Shown in pieces: positions 28,380 through 37,069 of a DNA stretch of 59,390 nucleotides. The notes under the pieces were generated by a model. It had not been told where the DNA came from. It did no database searches and saw only the letters and a program-made list of their open reading frames with translations. The translations under genes and the position numbers were made by a program. Source of the stretch: Opitutus sp. GAS368 (GTDB lineage Bacteria; Verrucomicrobiota; Verrucomicrobiia; Opitutales; Opitutaceae); the NCBI GenBank assembly GCA_945859965.1, contig CAMAPG010000002.1, forward strand, positions 1 through 59,390, in the 5' to 3' direction. Every line of letters begins with the position of its first letter. The stretch's first letter is position 1.

Positions 28380-28505
28380 CCGCCCTGCCATCCGCCCCAC
28401 GTTCGCAATCCGTCTCGTAATCGTTTTTAACCCGGGCTTCGCTTCGATCACGTCCCCGACCAGTCTGGACTCTTTCCTCCGAGAACGACCGCACCGATTT
28501 TCTTC

Positions 28506-29549
28506 ATGCAATCCACCTTGAACGCCCTTGTGGCCAAAGCGTCGACCGAACTCCCGGCTTTGAAAACCCGGCCTGAATTCGAGGCCGCCAAGGCCCGTTT
28601 TGTCGGACCGAACGGCGAATTGACGGCGTTGATGAAGCAGATGGGCGCCGTGCCCAAGGAGGAGCGGCCCGCGATGGGCAAGCTGATCAACGAGACCAAG
28701 GCCCAGATCCAGGTTCTGCTCGACGCCGCGCTGCGCACCCTCGAGACGGCCGAAATCGCCGCCCAGCTCGGACCAGCGGTCGACCCGACGCTGCCGTCAC
28801 CCGATGCCGGCCCCGGCACGTATCATCCGCTGACGCTCGTGCGCGAGGAAATGTGCCGCATCCTGCACAAGGTGGGCTTTTCCGTGGCCGACGGTCCGGA
28901 AGTGGAAACGGAGTTCTATTGTTTTGACGCTCTGAACACGCCGGCCGATCACCCGGCGCGCGATGCCCAGGACACGTTTTATTTCCCGGAGAGCGCCCGG
29001 TTTGGAAACGTTTCGAAAAAGAATCCGGAGGAGAAATATCTCCTGCGGACCCATACGTCGTCGGTGCAGATCCGCACGATGCTGAAGGGTTCGCCGCCGC
29101 TGCGCATCGTGTCGCCTGGCCGCGTGTACCGCCGCGATACCTCGGATGCGTCCCACAGCGCGAATTTCCACCAGCTCGAATGCCTGTACGTGGACAAGAA
29201 CGTCACGGTGCGGGACCTGAAGGCATTGTTGGATTATATTTTCGAATCGCTCCTCGGCGCGGGCACCAAGACGCGTTTCCGCCCGCATTATTTCGGCTAC
29301 ACCGAACCGAGTTTCGAAGTGGATCTCAGCGCGAAGCACCTGCCGAAGGTCAACAAGGAGTGGATCGAGATCGGCGGCTGCGGCATGGTCGATCCGAGCG
29401 TTTTCGAGACGGTGGGCTACGATCCCAAGGTCTGGACCGGCTATGCGTTCGGCATGGGCCTCGAACGCCTGGCGATGATCCTCTACGGCATCGATGACAT
29501 CCGCTACTTCTACCAGAACGACCTGCGGTTTCTGAAACAATTTGCCTGA
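28506..29549 (+). CDS. pheS: phenylalanyl-tRNA synthetase alpha subunit
   Basis: PLTLVREEMCRILHKVGFSVADGPEVE, LRTHTSSVQIRTM, FGMGLERLAMILYGIDDIRYFYQNDLRFL. Confidence 0.97.
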   Translation: MQSTLNALVAKASTELPALKTRPEFEAAKARFVGPNGELTALMKQMGAVPKEERPAMGKLINETKAQIQVLLDAALRTLETAEIAAQLGPAVDPTLPSPDAGPGTYHPLTLVREEMCRILHKVGFSVADGPEVETEFYCFDALNTPADHPARDAQDTFYFPESARFGNVSKKNPEEKYLLRTHTSSVQIRTMLKGSPPLRIVSPGRVYRRDTSDASHSANFHQLECLYVDKNVTVRDLKALLDYIFESLLGAGTKTRFRPHYFGYTEPSFEVDLSAKHLPKVNKEWIEIGGCGMVDPSVFETVGYDPKVWTGYAFGMGLERLAMILYGIDDIRYFYQNDLRFLKQFA

Positions 29550-29634
29550 AGCTTTTCCCGCGGATGACACCGATGACCGCGGATATTTTTTTACCCCATC
29601 CGCGCTCCTCTGCGTAATCCGCGGAAACTCTCCG

Positions 29635-32100
29635 ATGAAAATCTCCCTCAACTGGCTTAAAGACTACGTGGCGCTCGACGCTTCGAACGACGAGATCTGC
29701 CGGGCCATCACGTTTCTCGGCTTCGAAGTGGAGCACGTCATTGCCACCGGCGCGCCGAAACTCGAAAACGTCGTCGTGGGCGAGGTGCTCACGCGCAACA
29801 AGCACCCCAATGCGGACAAGCTTTCCGTCTGCACGGTCGACATTGGGCCCGCGGGTGGCGTCAAGACGATCGTCTGCGGCGCGCAAAATTACAAAGTAGG
29901 GGACCACGTTCCCGTGGCCTTGCCTGGCGCGGTGTTGCCGGGAAATTTCGTCATCAAGCAATCGAAGATCCGCGGCGAGTCCTCGGATGGCATGATGTGC
30001 TCCGCGAAGGAACTGGGCGTGGCGGAGGATGCCGCGGGGCTCCTGATTCTCGAGGATCGTCCGGCGATCGGCACTCCGATCAATGCGGTGCTTCCTCCAG
30101 GCGACACGGTGTTCGACATCGAAATTACCCCGAACCGGCCGGACTGCCTTTCCCATTTCGGCGTCGCCCGGGAACTCGCGGCCTGGTTCAAGAAGGACCT
30201 CGTTTATCCCCAGACGGAATTCCAGGGATGCCTCGACGAGGCAGCTGGCGCGCCGCGCTCCGATCTGCTTTCCGCTGTGCGGGTGGATGCTCCCGAAGAC
30301 TGTCCCCTGTACACCGCGCACATTATTGCCGGTGTGAAGGTCGGGCCGAGCCCCGCCTGGCTGCAGGAACGCCTGCGCGCGGTCGGCCTGCGTCCCATCA
30401 ACAATATCGTCGATATCGGCAATTATGTGATGCTGGAGACCGGCCAACCGATGCACGCTTTCGATGCCCGCCGTCTGGGCGGGTCGCAGATCATTGTCCG
30501 CCGCGCCGCGGATGGCGAAAAAATCACCACGCTGGATGGCAAGGAGCGCGTGCTGAACAGCCGCATGCTGGTCATCGCCGACGCCACGCGCCCGGTCGTG
30601 ATCGCCGGCATCATGGGCGGGGAAAATTCCGGTGTGACTGCCGAGACCACGGACCTCGTTCTGGAAGTGGCTTATTTCAAGCGTCTGTCCGTGCGCTGGA
30701 CCTCCAAGCGCCTCGCACTCTCGTCCGATTCGTCCTACCGTTATGAGCGTGGCGTGGATGTCCATGCCGCCGTGGAATCCGCACACCGGGCGATCGATTT
30801 GATCCTGAAGACGGCGGGTGGCCGCGTCGTGGGTCCGATTTACACGGTGGGGGGCGATGTCCCCTGGCAGCGGGAAATCGTGGTGACCCCCGCGTATATT
30901 CGCGAGCGGCTGGGGTTCTCCATTCCTGATGCCGACATGAAAGCCTCGCTGGAGGCGCTCGAACTCAATCTCACGCGCGAGGAAGACGTTCCGGGCCAGG
31001 GCCTGACCTGGACCGTTTCGGTGCCGAGCTGGCGCGACGATCTCGATCGTCCGATCGACCTGGTTGAGGAAGTCCTGCGCCTGTACGGCACGGAGAAAAT
31101 TCCGGCGGCAGTCGTCTCCGCGCCCGGACTCGTGGGCGAGGACGACCCCACGGTGCGCTTCAACCGCCGGGCGATGGGTTACCTGGTGGGGCAGAATTTC
31201 CATGAGTGCGTGAATTATACGCTGCGGCCGGCCAAGGAACTGGCGACCTGGGTGTCGCAGACGGCGGCGGCGGAACTCGCGCTCGCCAACCCCTTCGTCG
31301 AGGATCAGTCGCATCTCCGTCCGACCTTGACGATGGGCCTGCTCGAGACGCTCAAGCTCAACCAATCGCGCGGCGTGGTCGTTTCGCAGCTGTGCGAGAC
31401 CGGCCGGATTTTCATCGAGTGCAACGGCCAGAATTTCGAATGCACCGCGGTGGCTTTCATCGTGGCCGAACCCGTTGGCGCGCGCACCTGGCTCCGGCGT
31501 GAAGCCGGCGATTTTTCCATGGTGAAACATCATGCCGAGGCCCTCGCCCAGGCGGCGGGAGTCGATCTGGCGCGCCAACCGCTCGTCCCGATCGTGGGAA
31601 CTTACTATGGCTGGCAGGAAGGCCATTCGGTTTCTGGCGGCGAACTGCAGCACGGCTGGATCGCGCGGTTCGGTCTCCTCAACCTGGCGATGATCAAGGC
31701 GCTGGGCATCGAGGGCAAAGTCTACGGGGGCATTCTTGCGATTCTGCCGGAGAAACTGGCCGCCGTTTCGTCGCGCCGGCGTTATGCGGATTTCAGCCTG
31801 TTTCCCGCGGCGTTGCGCGATCTCGCTCTCGTGGTCGATCTGGCGACTCCGTCCGCCGAAGTGCGCAAGGCCCTTGCCGGGCTGGCCCGCGCGGCGGTGG
31901 GCAATGCGTTTGTGGTCGAAAGCGTGGATGTGTTCGACGTTTACCAGGGTAAGGGCTTGCCCGAGGGTAAAAAGAGCTTCGCCTTCTCGCTCGTATTCCG
32001 CGCCAACGACCGGACGCTCACCGACGAAGAGGTGAACAAGGTGTTCACCCAGATTCAGGACGAAGTGGGTAAGACCACGCCGTACCAAATCCGCAAATAA
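29635..32100 (+). CDS. pheT: phenylalanyl-tRNA synthetase beta subunit
   Basis: MKISLNWLKDYVAL, tRNA-binding domain, B3/B4, B5 and FDX-ACB domain regions. Confidence 0.97.
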   Translation: MKISLNWLKDYVALDASNDEICRAITFLGFEVEHVIATGAPKLENVVVGEVLTRNKHPNADKLSVCTVDIGPAGGVKTIVCGAQNYKVGDHVPVALPGAVLPGNFVIKQSKIRGESSDGMMCSAKELGVAEDAAGLLILEDRPAIGTPINAVLPPGDTVFDIEITPNRPDCLSHFGVARELAAWFKKDLVYPQTEFQGCLDEAAGAPRSDLLSAVRVDAPEDCPLYTAHIIAGVKVGPSPAWLQERLRAVGLRPINNIVDIGNYVMLETGQPMHAFDARRLGGSQIIVRRAADGEKITTLDGKERVLNSRMLVIADATRPVVIAGIMGGENSGVTAETTDLVLEVAYFKRLSVRWTSKRLALSSDSSYRYERGVDVHAAVESAHRAIDLILKTAGGRVVGPIYTVGGDVPWQREIVVTPAYIRERLGFSIPDADMKASLEALELNLTREEDVPGQGLTWTVSVPSWRDDLDRPIDLVEEVLRLYGTEKIPAAVVSAPGLVGEDDPTVRFNRRAMGYLVGQNFHECVNYTLRPAKELATWVSQTAAAELALANPFVEDQSHLRPTLTMGLLETLKLNQSRGVVVSQLCETGRIFIECNGQNFECTAVAFIVAEPVGARTWLRREAGDFSMVKHHAEALAQAAGVDLARQPLVPIVGTYYGWQEGHSVSGGELQHGWIARFGLLNLAMIKALGIEGKVYGGILAILPEKLAAVSSRRRYADFSLFPAALRDLALVVDLATPSAEVRKALAGLARAAVGNAFVVESVDVFDVYQGKGLPEGKKSFAFSLVFRANDRTLTDEEVNKVFTQIQDEVGKTTPYQIRK

Positions 32101-32120
32101 TCCCGCTGCCCTCACCGACC

Positions 32121-32411
32121 ATGTCCGATCTCACCGACCTCAACATCGACCGGGTGGCCAACCTGGCCCGGCTGGCGCTCACCCCGGAAGAGAAGACGAA
32201 ATTCGCCGCGCAGCTCGGCGATGTGCTGCTACACATCGAGCAACTCGGCAAAGTGGACGTGACCGGCGTCGAACCCACGGCCCACGCGTTTCCGATTTAC
32301 AATGTCTGGGCGGACGATGTCGCGCAGGCCGGCCTGCCAGTGGAGGCCGCACTCCAAAACGCCCCCGCGCAGCGCAACCACATGATCGCCGTGCCCAAGG
32401 TCATCGAATGA
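32121..32411 (+). CDS. gatC: Asp/Glu-tRNA amidotransferase subunit C
   Basis: NIDRVANLARLALTPEEKTKFAAQLGDVLLHIEQLGKVD. Confidence 0.94.
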   Translation: MSDLTDLNIDRVANLARLALTPEEKTKFAAQLGDVLLHIEQLGKVDVTGVEPTAHAFPIYNVWADDVAQAGLPVEAALQNAPAQRNHMIAVPKVIE

Positions 32412-32414
32412 GCA

Positions 32415-32447
32415 GGTAGGGCGGGGCTCTGACCCGCTCTCCGTACC
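32415..32447. repeat. family B REP-like hairpin (single, half-size)
   Basis: GGTAG-GGCGGGGCTCTGACCCGCTCTCCGTACC between gatC and gatA, similar to the 35486 element. Confidence 0.55.
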
Positions 32448-32462
32448 GTTCACTCTTCCCGA

Positions 32463-33929
32463 ATGTCCTCCGACCTCACCTTCAAATCCATCGCCGAACT
32501 CGCCGTGCTGCTCGAGGCGAAGAAGCTCTCCTCCGTCGAACTGACGCAGGCGACGATTGCCCGCACCAAGGCGGTCGAGGCCAGGGTGAAGGCGTTCAAT
32601 TCGTTCGATGAAACCGATGCCTTGGCGCAGGCGGCGGCCTCCGACGCGCGTCGGACTGCAGGGCAGGCGAGAGGTCCGCTCGAAGGTATTCCGGTGGGTT
32701 TGAAGGATGTGATTTCCGTGGCGGGGCAGCCGCTGACGGCGTCGAGCAAGATGCTCGTGAACTTCGTTTCCCCTTATGACGCTACGGTGACCCGCAAATT
32801 GAAGCATGCAGGGGCCGTGCTCTGGGGACGGCTGAATCTCGATGAATTCGCGATGGGTTCCTCGACGGAAAACTCGGCTTTCCATACCACCCGCAATCCG
32901 TGGGATCTGACCCGGGTGCCGGGTGGTTCATCGGGCGGCAGTGCGGCGGCGCTGGCCGCGGGCGAGGCCAGCATGACCCTGGGCTCGGACACCGGTGGTT
33001 CGATCCGCCAGCCCGCCGCGCTTTGCGGCGTGGTGGGTTTTAAGCCGAGTTACGGACTCATCTCGCGCTATGGCCTGATCGCGTTTGCATCGTCGCTCGA
33101 CCAGATCGGCCCGTTCACCCGCACCGTTGAGGACGCGGCGATCACCCTGAGCGTGATTGCCGGCCACGACCCGCTCGATTCGACCTCGTTCAAAACCGAG
33201 CTGCCCGACTACCGGGCCGAACTCGGCCGGCGCAATGGACCCTGGCGGCTGGGAATTCCGAAGGAATATTTTGGCGAAGGCCTCGACCCCGAGGTCGCCG
33301 CGGCGGTGCAGGCGGCGGTGGAGCATTACAAAAAGCTGGGATGTGAGATCAAAGAGGTCTCCTTGCCCCATACGAAGTACTGCCTCGATACCTACTACAT
33401 CATCGCGACGGCCGAGGCGTCCTCGAACCTCGCGCGCTACGACGGCATCCGTTACGGCCATCGTTCGAAGGATGCGAAGGACGCCATCGACATCTATTTC
33501 AAATCGCGCGCCGAGGGTTTTGGCGCCGAAGTGAAACGCCGGATCATCCTCGGCACTTACGTGCTCTCCAGTGGCTATTACGATGCGTATTATCTCCGGG
33601 CGCAAAAAGTCCGCACCCTGATCCGCCAGGATTTCCTCAACGCTTACAAGGAGGTGGATGCGCTTCTCACTCCGACCACACCCACGCCAGCGTTCAAGAT
33701 CGGCGAAAAGGCCGATCCGCTCGCGATGTACCTGTGCGATGTCTACACGATCGGGGTGAATCTCGCTGGGCTGCCAGGACTGAGCCTGCCCTGCGGTTTT
33801 TCGAAGAGCGGTCTGCCGATCGGATTGCAGGTGATCGGCCAGCCTTTCAAGGAGGCCGAATTGCTGTCCATCGCCCGCGCCTACGAACAGGCGCACGACT
33901 GGCATTTGCGGCATCCCAATCTTTTATGA
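32463..33929 (+). CDS. gatA: Asp/Glu-tRNA amidotransferase subunit A
   Basis: Amidase signature [45 protein letters not shown]. Confidence 0.97.
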   Translation: MSSDLTFKSIAELAVLLEAKKLSSVELTQATIARTKAVEARVKAFNSFDETDALAQAAASDARRTAGQARGPLEGIPVGLKDVISVAGQPLTASSKMLVNFVSPYDATVTRKLKHAGAVLWGRLNLDEFAMGSSTENSAFHTTRNPWDLTRVPGGSSGGSAAALAAGEASMTLGSDTGGSIRQPAALCGVVGFKPSYGLISRYGLIAFASSLDQIGPFTRTVEDAAITLSVIAGHDPLDSTSFKTELPDYRAELGRRNGPWRLGIPKEYFGEGLDPEVAAAVQAAVEHYKKLGCEIKEVSLPHTKYCLDTYYIIATAEASSNLARYDGIRYGHRSKDAKDAIDIYFKSRAEGFGAEVKRRIILGTYVLSSGYYDAYYLRAQKVRTLIRQDFLNAYKEVDALLTPTTPTPAFKIGEKADPLAMYLCDVYTIGVNLAGLPGLSLPCGFSKSGLPIGLQVIGQPFKEAELLSIARAYEQAHDWHLRHPNLL

Positions 33930-33933
33930 AGGA

Positions 33934-34014
33934 GCGAGTAGTGGGTAGCGAGTAGCGAGCATGGCTACCGCTTCCGACCTACTCGCTACCCACTACTCAC
34001 TCCTCGCTCCTCCC
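33934..34014. repeat. inverted pair of 7-mer micro-arrays (GCGAGTA-type / TACTCGC-type)
   Basis: GCGAGTA GTGGGTA GCGAGTA GCGAGCA ... TACTCGC TACCCAC TACTCAC TCCTCGC TCCTCCC read directly. Confidence 0.85.
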
Positions 34015-34016
34015 AC

Positions 34017-35468
34017 ATGAAATACGAAGCGGTCATCGGTCTTGAGGTCCACGTCCAGATCAAGACGCACTCCAAGATGTTCACGCGCGTGGCGGCCGGT
34101 TATGGCCACAAGCCGAACACGCTCACGGATCCCGTGGTGCTCGCGTTGCCGGGTGTGCTGCCAGTGATGAACAAGGCCGCGCTCGACGCCATCATCAAGG
34201 CGGGGCTCATGCTTAATTCTGGGATCGCGCCGGTTTCAAAATGGGACCGGAAGAACTATTTCTATCCCGACTCGACAAAGAACTATCAGATTTCGCAGTA
34301 CGACCAGCCGATCTGCCTCGGCGGATTCGTGGAGATCGAGTTGCCGGGATCCGCCCGGAATGTGATGGGTGAACACAAAAAAATCCCTCTGACCCGCATC
34401 CACCTCGAGGAGGACGTCGGCAAACTCACTCACTTCGCCAGCGAATCCCTGGTCGATTATAACCGCGCCGGCACACCGTTGATGGAAATTGTGTCCGAAC
34501 CCGCGATGCACACCGCCGACGAGGCGTTTGCCTACCTGACGTCGCTGCGGGCCGCGATGGTGTATGGCGGGATTTCCGATTGCGACATGGAGAAAGGCCA
34601 GCTCCGCTGCGATGCGAACATTTCGATCCGTCCCGTTGGTGAAACCAAGCTGGGGACAAAGGTGGAGCTGAAGAACCTCAACTCGATCTCGTTCGTGCGC
34701 GACGGCATTGCCCACGAGATCAAGCGCCAGATCGCCGCGGTGGAAAGTGGCGGCACAATCGTGCAAGAGACCCGCCAGTACGACGGCGAGGCGGGCGTTT
34801 CGACCTCGATGCGCTCCAAGGAAATGGCGCACGATTATCGCTATTTCCCCGACCCGGACCTGATGCCGGTCAAGGTGGATGATGCTTGGAAGGCACGCCT
34901 GCAGGCCGAATGTCCTGAGCTGCCCTTCGAGAAGCAGCGCCGGTTCATCGAGCAGTATCAGGTGCCTTACACCATCACTTCGGTGGTGGTTTGGGACCGT
35001 GAACTGGCTGATTTCTTCGAGGAAGCAGCCAAGCTCAGCGGCAAGCCGCAGGCGGCCGGCAACTGGATCGTCAACGATCTGCTGCGGGAGCTTGGTACTG
35101 CGAAACAAGTGCTGGCCGAGTCCAAGGTCCGACCGGCGCATGTGGCCGAGCTGGTGAAATTGGTCGACGCGGGCACGCTCCTCAACAACTCGGCCAAAGA
35201 AGTCTTTATCGACATGTTTTCGACCGGCGAACTGCCGTCGGTCATCAGCGACCGCAAAGGCCTGAAGGCCGCGCCCACGGATCTCGGTGAGCTCGAGCAA
35301 TGGTGCCGCGACGCGATTGCCGCCAATGCCAAAGCCCTCGCGGAATTCAAGACGGGCAAGGACAGCGCGATCAATGCGTTCAAAGGCCCGGTCATGAAAG
35401 CGGCCAAGGGGAAGGCGAACCCGAAGGCGGTCGACGAGACCCTGCGCAAGCTGCTTGCGCAGATGTAG
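34017..35468 (+). CDS. gatB: Asp/Glu-tRNA amidotransferase subunit B
   Basis: YEAVIGLEVHVQIKTHSKMF, DYNRAGTPLMEIVSEP, LRCDANISIRP. Confidence 0.97.
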   Translation: MKYEAVIGLEVHVQIKTHSKMFTRVAAGYGHKPNTLTDPVVLALPGVLPVMNKAALDAIIKAGLMLNSGIAPVSKWDRKNYFYPDSTKNYQISQYDQPICLGGFVEIELPGSARNVMGEHKKIPLTRIHLEEDVGKLTHFASESLVDYNRAGTPLMEIVSEPAMHTADEAFAYLTSLRAAMVYGGISDCDMEKGQLRCDANISIRPVGETKLGTKVELKNLNSISFVRDGIAHEIKRQIAAVESGGTIVQETRQYDGEAGVSTSMRSKEMAHDYRYFPDPDLMPVKVDDAWKARLQAECPELPFEKQRRFIEQYQVPYTITSVVVWDRELADFFEEAAKLSGKPQAAGNWIVNDLLRELGTAKQVLAESKVRPAHVAELVKLVDAGTLLNNSAKEVFIDMFSTGELPSVISDRKGLKAAPTDLGELEQWCRDAIAANAKALAEFKTGKDSAINAFKGPVMKAAKGKANPKAVDETLRKLLAQM

Positions 35469-35485
35469 GCTTGGGCTGCCAGGCA

Positions 35486-35549
35486 GTAGGGCGGGTTTTT
35501 GACCCGCCCTCCGAACAGACTTTGAGGGCAGGTTAAAGACCTGCCCTAC
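35486..35549. repeat. family B REP/BIME-like element (two facing hairpins, GTAG/CTAC feet)
   Basis: GTAG-GGCGGGT-tttt-gACCCGCC-ctccgaacagactttga-GGGCAGGT-taaag-ACCTGCCC-TAC. Confidence 0.85.
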
Positions 35550-35647
35550 GTCGGCCATGACAATTACCTGACAAACGGCTGACCCGGCTCTGACAACCCC
35601 TGCCGGGTTTTATGGTTGAATCCCAGTGTCCCAACCAGGGATTCACT

Positions 35648-37018
35648 ATGAAACATCGCCTTATTCTCACCCTCGCGGTCGCGCTCATTGGCGCGTGGTC
35701 GCTCGTTCTCTCCGCCAAATCCACTGCGTCCCCCGAAACCGCCGGCGAATCCGTGCGGCTGCGGGTCGAGGTCGACCGCGCCGTCTTGCCGGCTGAAACC
35801 ACGGAAAAAGCCGTGATCAAGATCGCCCTCGATGGCCTGCGGCTGCCGCGCCGGGAAACGCGTCCTCCCGTCAACCTTGCGCTAGTCATCGATCGCTCCG
35901 GTTCGATGAACGGCGACAAGATCATCAATGCCCGGGAAGCCGCGCTCGAAGCGGTTCGCTGCCTGGCACCCGATGACATCGTCTCGCTGATCGCCTACGA
36001 TACGCGCGTCGAGACCTTGGTCTCGGCCCAGCAGGTGGGCGACGGACGCCGGCTTGCCGCGGCGATTCGCAGTATAGAGGCGGGCGGCAACACTGCGCTC
36101 TACGGGGGCGTGACCCGCGGCGCGGCGGAAGTCCGCCGTTACCTTGAGGACCGGAGCTATGTGAACCGTGTCATTCTGCTCTCCGACGGCCTCGCCAATG
36201 TGGGCCCGAGCTCGGCGGACGAACTCGGCCGCCTCGGAGTCTCGCTGATGAAAGAAGGCATCTCGGTCACCACGATCGGACTTGGGCTCGGATTTAACGA
36301 GGATCTCATGACGCGCCTGGCGCAGCGGAGCGACGGCAACACCTATTTCGTTGAGGAAAGCTCCGATCTTCCGCGCATTTTTGCCGCCGAACTGGGCGAT
36401 GTGCTGAACGTGGTGGCGCGCCGCGTCGTGATCGAAATTGAATTTCCCGCGGGCGTACGGCCCCTGGCCTTTGTCGGGCGCGACGGCGTGATCCGTGGCC
36501 AGAAAGCGGAGCTGACTCTGAACCAGCTTTATGGCGGCCAGGAAAAGTTCGCCCTGGTCGAAGTGGAGGTGTCTCCCTGCGAATCGGGTGGGGAACGCGA
36601 GGTCGCGCGTGCCCGGGTCAGTTACGAGGATGCCAACAGCCGCCGGAGCGCCACGCTGACGGCGAAGCGCACGGTGCAATTCAGCGCGAGCCGCACCGTG
36701 GTCGTGGAATCGGCTGATCACCGCGTGCAGGCGGACTATGCCGCCAACGTCATGGCTGTGGCCAAGGACGAGGCGGTGACCCTGGTCGACTCCAACCGGC
36801 GCGACGCAGCCGCGATCGTCATCCGGAAACGCGCCGAGGAGCTCAGCAAAATGGCAGCGACTTATAGCAACAACGCGGTCCGGGCGGTCGCCGCGGCGGC
36901 TGCGCCCGAAGCCGATCGCGTGGAAAAGGAAGGACTGGGCAATGCGGAGCGCAAAGCCTACCGGGCGGAAAGCGCCCAGGTGAAAAGCCAGCAGAACTCG
37001 GGTTTAAGCCAGCCTTGA
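35648..37018 (+). CDS. VWA domain-containing secreted protein
   Basis: Signal peptide; MIDAS LALVIDRSGSMNGDKI; GITRG-like and LSDGLANVG segments. Confidence 0.9.
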   Translation: MKHRLILTLAVALIGAWSLVLSAKSTASPETAGESVRLRVEVDRAVLPAETTEKAVIKIALDGLRLPRRETRPPVNLALVIDRSGSMNGDKIINAREAALEAVRCLAPDDIVSLIAYDTRVETLVSAQQVGDGRRLAAAIRSIEAGGNTALYGGVTRGAAEVRRYLEDRSYVNRVILLSDGLANVGPSSADELGRLGVSLMKEGISVTTIGLGLGFNEDLMTRLAQRSDGNTYFVEESSDLPRIFAAELGDVLNVVARRVVIEIEFPAGVRPLAFVGRDGVIRGQKAELTLNQLYGGQEKFALVEVEVSPCESGGEREVARARVSYEDANSRRSATLTAKRTVQFSASRTVVVESADHRVQADYAANVMAVAKDEAVTLVDSNRRDAAAIVIRKRAEELSKMAATYSNNAVRAVAAAAAPEADRVEKEGLGNAERKAYRAESAQVKSQQNSGLSQP

Positions 37019-37069
37019 GCGCCTGTTTCGCGTCTTTTCAATCCGCCCTTTTGCTTTAGCCTTCCACCT

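Noticed and set aside
29350-32115. 921-aa minus-strand ORF
   Set aside because: Antisense to pheS/pheT; shadow ORF from high-GC codon bias with no recognisable domain.
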